The notes beneath the pieces were generated by a model, which was not told where the DNA came from, did no database searches, and saw only the letters and a list, made by a program, of their open reading frames with translations. A stretch of 5,041 nucleotides of DNA from Lachnospiraceae bacterium (GTDB lineage Bacteria; Bacillota_A; Clostridia; Lachnospirales; Lachnospiraceae), in NCBI GenBank assembly GCA_017620055.1, contig JAFZRD010000074.1, forward strand, positions 1-5,041. The letters run 5' to 3'. The position numbers and the translations under genes were made by a program. Below are positions 1-5,041 of the stretch, piece by piece; position 1 is the first letter of the stretch, and each line of letters begins with the position of its first letter.

Positions 1-101
1 AGTCCCGGAATGAGATCGCACAGGTTCTCAAGCAGTATAACGAGAAGTAATAATATGGATACCCCGATAAACACCGGGAGTGATTTTCGACTCTTATTCA
101 T
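1..101 (-). CDS. livM: LivM, branched-chain amino acid ABC permease (5' fragment)
   Basis: This is the start of a gene that runs off the window at position 1; 33 complete codons are visible. The peptide begins MNKSRKSLPVFIGVSILLLL, a short basic head followed at once by a hydrophobic stretch, as expected for the first membrane segment of a permease. The ATG at 101-99 lies 3 nt after the livH stop (107-105), and an AAGGTG ribosome binding site sits 6 nt upstream inside the last livH codons, so translation is probably coupled to livH. In Liv importers a LivM permease usually follows LivH and forms the heterodimeric channel with it. The assignment rests mainly on this position, since no LivM-specific motif is within the visible part. 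Another inner-membrane protein is possible but less likely. Confidence 0.8.
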   Translation of the reverse strand, partial: MNKSRKSLPVFIGVSILLLLVILLENLCDLIPG

Positions 102-104
102 GAC

Positions 105-992
105 TTACACCTTGTCCGTTGCAGCCTCTCCGAAGAGACCCTGCGGTTTGAATATCAGAATGATGATGAGAAGCGCGAACGTGAACGCATCCGAGAACAC
201 GGATACATCCCATGCCGACGGCAGTCCCTTTATGATCGTCTCGCATATTCCGATAAGGAATGCGCCGAGAACCGCTCCCGGTATCGATCCGATACCGCCG
301 AACACGGCCGCAACGAATGCCTTAAGGCCGGGCATCGCGCCCGCCGTCGGAGTGATCGCGGGATAGTTCGAGAAGAACAGCACCGAGCCGACCGCGGCAA
401 GTGCCGATCCGATTACGAACGTTGCCGAGATGACACTGTTGATCCTGATACCCATCAGACGGCTTGTCTCAAAATCCTTTGATACGGCTCTCATGGCCAT
501 ACCAACCTTGGTACGATCGATGAGGATCGTAAGTGCGAACACAAGAAGCAGAACGAGGAACGGCGTGATGATAACGACCCATTTCGTCTGCGTGCCCGCA
601 ACATTTACTGTACTGCACAGGAATTTTATCTCGGGATATGTCATCGGCTGCCCTCCGGTAACGTAGGTGGCTGTGTTCTGCAGCAGATAGCTCACTCCTA
701 TCGCAGATATCATGACCGACATCCTCGGCGCGCTTCGCAGAGGTTTGTATGCACAACGCTCTATCGCAAACCCGAGAAAAACAGTCAGTATTATCACAAG
801 CGGGATCGATACGGTAACAGGCATCGTCGCGGTAAAATATATACCCATCAGTCCGGCTACCATAAACACATCGCCGTGTGCAAAGTTGATCAGGCGAAGT
901 ATCCCGTATACAAGCGTATATCCGATCGCTATCAGTGCATATTGCCCTCCTACCGATATTCCGGAAAGCAATACCGAAATGACATATTCCAT
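105..992 (-). CDS. livH: LivH, branched-chain amino acid ABC transporter permease
   Basis: This 295-residue integral membrane protein has the usual LivH length. It would form half of the translocation channel of a Liv-type importer in the cytoplasmic membrane. Family hallmarks are visible: an N-terminal segment at about residues 11-40 containing YALIAIGYTLVYG and LINFAHGD; an EAA-like cytoplasmic loop at about 163-182 (GMAMRAVSKDFETSRLMGI) that contacts the ATPase; and a conserved glycine-rich block at about 215-250 with PGLKAFVAAVFGGIGSIPGA. Multiple hydrophobic segments span the protein, and it ends with the FKPQGLFG motif typical of the family (281-288). The ATG at 992-990 is preceded by AAAGGA at 8 nt. 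It lies 39 nt downstream of livK and 3 nt upstream of livM, so it is the middle gene of the visible operon. The substrate is probably leucine, isoleucine or valine, but related importers carry other amino acids or amides. Confidence 0.95.
   Translation of the reverse strand: MEYVISVLLSGISVGGQYALIAIGYTLVYGILRLINFAHGDVFMVAGLMGIYFTATMPVTVSIPLVIILTVFLGFAIERCAYKPLRSAPRMSVMISAIGVSYLLQNTATYVTGGQPMTYPEIKFLCSTVNVAGTQTKWVVIITPFLVLLLVFALTILIDRTKVGMAMRAVSKDFETSRLMGIRINSVISATFVIGSALAAVGSVLFFSNYPAITPTAGAMPGLKAFVAAVFGGIGSIPGAVLGAFLIGICETIIKGLPSAWDVSVFSDAFTFALLIIILIFKPQGLFGEAATDKV
108..113 (-). promoter_or_regulatory. Ribosome binding site of livM
   Basis: AAGGTG on the minus strand lies 6 nt before the ATG at 101-99. 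It is embedded in the last two sense codons of livH (AAG GTG), which supports both the livM start and translational coupling with livH. Confidence 0.65.
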
Positions 993-1000
993 AAGATCTG

Positions 1001-1006
1001 TCCTTT
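1001..1006 (-). promoter_or_regulatory. Ribosome binding site of livH
   Basis: AAAGGA on the minus strand, 8 nt before the livH ATG at 992-990. It lies in the 39-nt livK-livH spacer (993-1031), which shows no convincing promoter or GC-rich hairpin, so livH is presumably read through from livK. Confidence 0.7.
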
Positions 1007-1031
1007 ATCCGTTAATGATTTTTACTAAAAC

Positions 1032-2225
1032 TTATTTGCTTGAAGATCCTGTCTGAACCTTCTCGAATGCCCATGTTCCCGTAGCTGTGTCTGCGGTCTT
1101 GATGTAAGCCGTATCACGTACTGCATCGCCTACAGAGTCAAATGCTATCGAACCTGAAACACCGTCATACTTTACGCCGGGGATGGCTGCCTTGATGGCA
1201 CCCTTGTCGCCTGAGCCTGCTGCCTTGATCGCTTCAAGTGCAACATAGTATGCATCGTAACCCATCGCCGTAACGGCCGAGATCGTGTCGTTTCCGCCGT
1301 TTGCGGTAAGAGCGCTTGAGTTGCTGTTGATGTAATCCTTGATACCCTTATCGAACTTCTCGGAACCGCCCTCCTGATAGAAGGTTGAAACGAAGAGCTG
1401 AAGGTTCGTTCCCTTTGTTGCCTCGAGAACCATGTTGTCATCAAGTGTATCCGAGCCGAGGAACGGGATACCGATATCAAGTGAAGCTGCCTGCTCCATG
1501 ATCTGCTTTGCGTAAGCGATCGAAACGGGTGTGAAGATAACGTCTGCGCCTTCGCTCTTAGCCTTGTTCAGGTAAGAAGTGAAGTCCGAGTTGTTGGTCG
1601 GGAATGAGTCTGTGATGACCTCTCCGCCTGCTGCCTCAAACACCTGCTTGAAGAATACGCACAGACCCTGGTCGTACTCGTTACCGTTCTCACCGAGGCA
1701 GTATGCCTTCTTGGCCGAGAACTTGTCCATTGCAAAGTTTGCAAGAACGTCTGCCTGGAAGTTATCCAGGAAACAGATTCTGAAGTAGTAATCGTTACCT
1801 GCCGTAACGTTGGGGTTCGTACATGTAACACCGATAGCTGCAAGGCCTGCTTCCTCGAACTTGGGGCCGCCTGCCATCGATACGCCCGATCCGTATGAAC
1901 CGAGAACAAGGGAAACATCCTTTCCGACAAGCTCTGAAGCTGCCGAAGGAGCCTTGTCTGCCGAAGAACCGTTGTCGGCTATAACAAGCTCAACATTGTA
2001 TGTCTTGCCGCCAACCTCAACAGTGGGAGTCTCTGCGTTTGCGTACTGCATTCCGAGGATCTCCTTCTTACCGCCGGAAGCGGAATCGCCTGTCGAAGGC
2101 TCGAAAACACCGATCCTGATCGTATCGCCCGATGCAGAAGCTGTTGCACCGCCTGCAGCACCGCCGCATGCGGTAAGAGTTGCGATCATCGCAACAGACA
2201 TGATCATAGAAACAATCTTTTTCAT
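1032..2225 (-). CDS. livK: LivK, branched-chain amino acid ABC transporter substrate-binding lipoprotein
   Basis: This 397-residue protein is a type I periplasmic-binding-fold receptor anchored outside the membrane by a lipid. A basic start (MKK) and hydrophobic core lead to the lipobox LTAC at residues 17-20; Cys20 would be lipidated. A Gly/Ala/Ser-rich linker (21-33) follows. The mature domain begins with IRIGVFEPSTGDSASGG (36-52), the usual first strand and ligand loop. Then come LVLGSYGSGVSMAGG (106-120), the NPNVTAG and DYYFRICFLDNFQAD block (138-159), a hinge-type ADVIFTPV (227-234), and a C-terminal SGSIAFDSVGDAVRD (357-371) usual in clostridial LivK. The start at 2225 is preferred over the in-frame ATG at 2231 because the AAGGAGG site directly abuts 2231 but lies an ideal 6 nt from 2225. 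It is the first gene of the liv operon and has its own promoter. The exact ligand cannot be read from the sequence. Confidence 0.95.
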   Translation of the reverse strand: MKKIVSMIMSVAMIATLTACGGAAGGATASASGDTIRIGVFEPSTGDSASGGKKEILGMQYANAETPTVEVGGKTYNVELVIADNGSSADKAPSAASELVGKDVSLVLGSYGSGVSMAGGPKFEEAGLAAIGVTCTNPNVTAGNDYYFRICFLDNFQADVLANFAMDKFSAKKAYCLGENGNEYDQGLCVFFKQVFEAAGGEVITDSFPTNNSDFTSYLNKAKSEGADVIFTPVSIAYAKQIMEQAASLDIGIPFLGSDTLDDNMVLEATKGTNLQLFVSTFYQEGGSEKFDKGIKDYINSNSSALTANGGNDTISAVTAMGYDAYYVALEAIKAAGSGDKGAIKAAIPGVKYDGVSGSIAFDSVGDAVRDTAYIKTADTATGTWAFEKVQTGSSSK

Positions 2226-2231
2226 AATCAT

Positions 2232-2238
2232 CCTCCTT
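2232..2238 (-). promoter_or_regulatory. Ribosome binding site that decides the livK start
   Basis: A perfect AAGGAGG on the minus strand. It touches the ATG at 2231-2229 with no spacer but stands 6 nt from the in-frame ATG at 2225-2223. The second ATG is therefore the likely start, removing two residues (Met-Ile) from the longest reading and giving a standard MKK signal-peptide beginning. Confidence 0.85.
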
Positions 2239-2263
2239 AAACATAAGTAAAAAACACTATGAA

Positions 2264-2292
2264 ATTTTATTATTTTTCGGGAAGAATGTCAA
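2264..2292 (-). promoter_or_regulatory. Sigma-A type promoter of the liv operon
   Basis: On the minus strand a perfect TTGACA -35 box (2292-2287) is followed after exactly 17 nt by TAAAAT (2269-2264), which matches the TATAAT -10 consensus at 5 of 6 positions. Transcription would start near 2258-2257, leaving a leader of about 32 nt with the livK ribosome binding site and no room for a riboswitch. No operator palindrome was recognised. CodY or another amino-acid-responsive regulator is plausible for a liv operon but no site can be claimed. Confidence 0.8.
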
Positions 2293-2316
2293 GAAAAGCG
2301 GGCTCTTAAACAGCCC
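2291..2316 (-). terminator. Probable Rho-independent terminator after the membrane-protein gene
   Basis: Immediately after the TAA stop at 2319-2317, the minus strand has GGGCT (2316-2312), a 7-nt loop (2311-2305) and AGCCC (2304-2300), then GC and the T-rich tail TTTTCTT (2297-2291). The 5-bp stem is GC-rich but short and the T-tract is interrupted by one C, so it may be moderate in strength. It would end the recN transcript before the liv operon. The last two T residues are also the first two of the livK -35 box. Confidence 0.6.
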
Positions 2317-3540
2317 TTAAGGATAGACTCTCTCGATGTTGTAGGAATTGGCATAGGAATCGACAACGTTCTTTTTGACCCTTGCCGAATAATACGACAC
2401 GGACAGAAGCTGCGGGTTGGAAAAATCATATGTGTAGCTTCCGTCTTCGTTCCTGATGATATCCGAAAAGCGCACCGCACCGTATGCCGTGCACGATACA
2501 CCGTCCGCCTGCGTGAGCTTGACGTCGTATATGATGTCAAGATCGTTATAGGCAAGCCCGAGTTCTCCCGCCTTTTCGGGGAACACCGACTTGAAATACG
2601 AGCTGACATAGTTGGGGGATCCGTATGTGAAAGTGGCTTTCTTGTTTACGTATACAGGTACGAGATTGGCCTCGCAGAATATCCTGACACCGTATTCGTT
2701 CGCGTCGACAAACGCCTTCTTGCCTGCCGCTATCGCCTCATTGATGATCTTTGATGACAGCTCCGATGAGCTCGTTACGTATGATGCATCCGATGTTACC
2801 GGGTATTCACGCACGCAGTCATCAACCGGAGTATCTACGGTATATCCGGTCTCAAGGCACATCTCATCCGTATAAGTCGCGTGGATCCTGACAGTGTCAC
2901 CCGCGGAATAGTATTCTTTCGCATCGACGATCTCGAATATCATCTTCGATACGAGAGGCTGTGTACTCGAGTTCTGTAGCGATACGGTGATCGCGGGTGA
3001 TATGCCGTCAAATGCGACGTTGAGGTTTGAGAACACTTCATCAAGAGGTATCCTCGTGACCTCGGGAAGGCCCGCTACGGTCGTCTCCCTGTTGCCGTTT
3101 TTGACTTCTATCTTGAGCTTTTCGGCAAGCGCCGTATCGCATGTGCTTATGATGTTGACGGTCTGGCCGTTGGAAAGGCCGGTGTTCATCGGGATCGAGA
3201 ACGAAAGGCTCTGCCTGAAGTTGGCGTAATCAACGTCCTCGATGTCACTGCTCGCAAAATGCGATTCGTCATGTTCCTGCTTCACCGAAGCCAGAAGCCT
3301 GTCAACCGCTTCGTCGTCAACACTGACCGTAGCCCTTCCGTCACCGTCGAATCCGGAATACTCAACCTTTGCAAGGTCCATGATATCCACGGTCTCATAC
3401 GGGAGCGACACCGACACCTTCATTATGATGAACACGCACAAAATGAGCAGCATCGCGAAGATGAGTACCATTATCCTTCTTCTGCGCTGCCGCTTATACG
3501 CCGCTCTTGATCTTCTGTTTCTTCTTAAGTTCTTCTGCAT
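2317..3540 (-). CDS. Single-pass membrane protein with tandem extracellular beta-type domains, function unknown
   Basis: This 407-residue protein has no function I can name. Residues 1-22 are extremely basic (12 Arg/Lys), followed by one hydrophobic segment at about 23-40; with no lipobox or cleavage site, it should be anchored with its N terminus in the cytoplasm and about 360 residues outside. The exterior part holds two related units. The first (about 59-157) begins VEYSGFDGDGRATVSVDD and contains LSNGQTVNI. The second (about 165-247) begins LNVAFDGISPAITVSLQN and contains YSAGDTVRI. A C-terminal region (about 255-407) includes AVRFSDIIRNEDGSYTYDFS. From memory these parts resemble membrane proteins of Lachnospiraceae that often carry a cytoplasmic zinc ribbon; here no CxxC pair exists and the basic tail takes its place. 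The ATG at 3540 is directly preceded by an in-frame TAA, so no longer form exists. Its ribosome binding site is weak (AAGAG, close to the ATG), and the start lies inside recN, suggesting coupled translation. An internal ATG at 3471 is less likely because it would lose the basic anchor. Confidence 0.82.
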   Translation of the reverse strand: MQKNLRRNRRSRAAYKRQRRRRIMVLIFAMLLILCVFIIMKVSVSLPYETVDIMDLAKVEYSGFDGDGRATVSVDDEAVDRLLASVKQEHDESHFASSDIEDVDYANFRQSLSFSIPMNTGLSNGQTVNIISTCDTALAEKLKIEVKNGNRETTVAGLPEVTRIPLDEVFSNLNVAFDGISPAITVSLQNSSTQPLVSKMIFEIVDAKEYYSAGDTVRIHATYTDEMCLETGYTVDTPVDDCVREYPVTSDASYVTSSSELSSKIINEAIAAGKKAFVDANEYGVRIFCEANLVPVYVNKKATFTYGSPNYVSSYFKSVFPEKAGELGLAYNDLDIIYDVKLTQADGVSCTAYGAVRFSDIIRNEDGSYTYDFSNPQLLSVSYYSARVKKNVVDSYANSYNIERVYP

Positions 3541-5041
3541 TTACTCTTACTGCATCCGTGATCGCAGATCCCGCGAGCATCCTCGCGAGTTCTTCAACCG
3601 ATCCCTCGTATGATAAAGGCGTCACGCTCGTACTCGTATGAGCCCCGTCCGATGATTTTTCGATAAGAAAATGCGTCGTTGCGTGACTGGCGATCTGCGG
3701 CAGATGCGTTACCGCTATGACCTGGTGCTTCCCGGCTATGTCCGACATACGGTCGGCCACGAGCTGCGCGGTCATTCCGCTGATCCCCGTATCTATCTCG
3801 TCAAATATGAGTGTCCCTATGTTGTCGCGTTTTGCAAGCACCGATTTGAGCGCAAGCATTATCCTTGAAAGTTCCCCTCCCGATGCCACGTCGGTAAGGG
3901 GTTTTAAATCCTCGCCCGGATTGGTGGAGATGAGGAATTCCACATCGTCTATGCCGTTGCGTGTCATCGCTCCCTCATCCGATACGATCCTGATCTCAAA
4001 CCTCGCGTCAAGGAAGTTGAGGTTATTAAGCGCGGCGACGAGCTCCTCCCGGAGAATCTTCGCTTCCTCGTGCCGCATTGCCGATACTTTGGCGCAGACT
4101 TGTGACAGTTTATCATATAATCCGTCTTTTTTGAACCTCAGATCTTCAATATACGCTCCGAGGTCGCTGAGTTTCTCCACTTTCTGGGATTCCTCGGCAA
4201 GTCTCTCATTTATCGCATCGATCGTCTGGCCGTACTTCATCTTGAGGCTGTTTATAAGGTCGAGCCTCTCCTTGACGCGCTCGTAATCCTCAGGTGAGAA
4301 ATCAAGGCTGTCCTCATATGACGAGAGCTGTCTCGTGCAGTCGGACAGGAGTTCTTCGACCGAGGCGAGCTGTTCGTAGATCGGCTCTGCGCCTTCATCC
4401 ATGGCCGATATCTGCTTCAGACCCGACAGCGCGTGTCCTATCATCATGGATGCGCATTCACCGTCCGAGGAAAGCGCATTCTCCACCCCCGTCAGTATCT
4501 CGGCGATCCTTCGGGAATTGTTCATCCTCGTAAAATCACACTCCAGCGTTTCGTCTTCGCCCGGCGCGATCGCGGCCGCTTCTATCTCGTTTACGACAAA
4601 CTTCGAATAATCGAGATCGGCTGCGGCGGATTCCTGCGAGGAAAGTGCCTTTTCGTATTCGGCCTCGGCCTCCTTATAGAGGTCGTATGTTTCGTGTAGT
4701 TTACATAACTCATCGTCGAATCCGTCCCCGCAGAAGCTGTCGAGGAGGATCCCGTGATTTTTCTTGTATAAGAGTGACTGATGCTCGTGCTGGCCGTGTA
4801 TGTCGATGAGAAGGCCGGAAATATCGCGAAGGCGGGTTGCCGGAACTGTCTCGCCGTTGACCCGGCTGCTCGATTTGCCGTTTACGATCCTGCGCTGTAA
4901 TATAACAAGATCGTCGGTTAACATAACGTCGAGGGCCTTGAGTGCCTCCCTCGTTGCATCATCGTCAACCGAAAAAACGAGCTCGCAGATCGCCGGAGCC
5001 GTTTCATCTCTTACTACATCTTTGGGCATCCTCGCACCGAG
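3494..5041 (-). CDS. recN: RecN, DNA double-strand break repair ATPase (5' end outside the window)
   Basis: RecN is an SMC-like cytoplasmic ATPase that acts early at double-strand breaks with RecA. The reading frame is open to the window edge (codons L-G-A-R precede the ATG at 5029), matching the LGAR motif just after the Walker A helix. That ATG is therefore internal, and roughly 45-50 N-terminal residues including Walker A are missing. Numbering from 5029: the RecN-typical Q-loop region DIHGQHEHQSLL at 76-87; helical, coiled-coil-like arms at about 105-330 including RLDLINSLKMKYG (255-267); the ABC signature SGGELSR at 383-389; Walker B TLIFDEID at 406-413; a D-loop-like GISG at 415-418; H-loop THLPQIA at 441-447; and ELARMLAG at 480-487. 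The C terminus ends normally at a TAA (3496-3494). The last 47 nt overlap the next gene. All ATPase motifs that fall in the window are intact, so the protein looks functional. Confidence 0.97.
   Translation of the reverse strand, partial: LGARMPKDVVRDETAPAICELVFSVDDDATREALKALDVMLTDDLVILQRRIVNGKSSSRVNGETVPATRLRDISGLLIDIHGQHEHQSLLYKKNHGILLDSFCGDGFDDELCKLHETYDLYKEAEAEYEKALSSQESAAADLDYSKFVVNEIEAAAIAPGEDETLECDFTRMNNSRRIAEILTGVENALSSDGECASMMIGHALSGLKQISAMDEGAEPIYEQLASVEELLSDCTRQLSSYEDSLDFSPEDYERVKERLDLINSLKMKYGQTIDAINERLAEESQKVEKLSDLGAYIEDLRFKKDGLYDKLSQVCAKVSAMRHEEAKILREELVAALNNLNFLDARFEIRIVSDEGAMTRNGIDDVEFLISTNPGEDLKPLTDVASGGELSRIMLALKSVLAKRDNIGTLIFDEIDTGISGMTAQLVADRMSDIAGKHQVIAVTHLPQIASHATTHFLIEKSSDGAHTSTSVTPLSYEGSVEELARMLAGSAITDAVRVNAEELKKKQKIKSGV

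Noticed and set aside
1020..1031. AT-only inverted repeat (TTTTA-G-TAAAA) just after the livK stop
   Set aside because: A five-pair A/T stem with a one-base loop cannot form a stable hairpin and has no terminator-like T-tract; it is compatible with chance in AT-rich spacer.
1810..2250. Plus-strand open frame (146 codons) opposite the start of livK
   Set aside because: It is antisense to the conserved LivK N-terminal half and to its ribosome binding site, has a Pro/Ala-rich composition and no family resemblance. I treat it as a shadow.
2226..2263. Possible riboswitch or attenuator in the livK leader
   Set aside because: The leader from the predicted transcript start is only about 32 nt, AT-rich, and shows no stem or leader-peptide frame.
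3469..3480. AGAAGGA followed by ATG as an alternative start of the membrane protein
   Set aside because: The spacing is only 2 nt, the purine run is simply the Arg codons of the basic tail, and starting there would remove the positive charges that set membrane topology.
3717..4286. Long plus-strand open frame (189 codons) opposite recN
   Set aside because: It lies wholly antisense to recN, whose ATPase motifs are intact. Its translation is Ser/Arg-rich without recognisable motifs, and it is explained by the codon bias of the true gene.
5027..5029. ATG at 5029 as the true start of recN
   Set aside because: The frame continues upstream to the window edge with codons for L-G-A-R, the conserved motif that follows Walker A in RecN, so the gene begins outside the window.

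Overview
The window reads as an ordinary chromosomal segment from a Gram-positive anaerobe of the Clostridia, most likely Lachnospiraceae. The reasons are strong AAGGAGG-type ribosome binding sites, a lipoprotein-type LivK typical of Bacillota, a moderate-GC coding region with an AT-rich intergenic gap, and a membrane protein whose extracellular domains resemble a family I associate with Lachnospiraceae. The genus cannot be fixed from the sequence alone. All recognised genes lie on the minus strand, so transcription runs from position 5041 towards 1.

Layout in order of transcription: (1) the DNA repair ATPase gene recN (3494-5041), missing its 5' end at the window edge; (2) a gene for an unnamed single-pass membrane protein (2317-3540), which starts inside the end of recN and overlaps it by 47 nt in another frame; (3) a short gap (2226-2316) holding a probable Rho-independent terminator and, merging with its T-tract, a near-consensus sigma-A promoter; (4) a branched-chain amino acid ABC importer operon: livK (substrate-binding lipoprotein, 1032-2225), livH (permease, 105-992) and the first 33 codons of livM (second permease, 1-101), which leaves the window. 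The ATPase genes livG and livF would be expected next, beyond position 1.

There are thus two transcription units: recN plus the membrane protein, then the liv operon from its own promoter. LivK captures the substrate outside the membrane and delivers it to the LivH/LivM channel, which would be powered by LivG/LivF. RecN acts on DNA double-strand breaks in the cytoplasm. The membrane protein has no visible mechanistic link to either.

I found no mobile element, CRISPR array, RNA gene or clearly new system. The most useful points are the tandem-domain membrane protein, its overlap with recN, the compact terminator/promoter junction, a corrected livK start, and the short livM fragment at the edge. 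No stretch longer than 300 bases lacks a gene.
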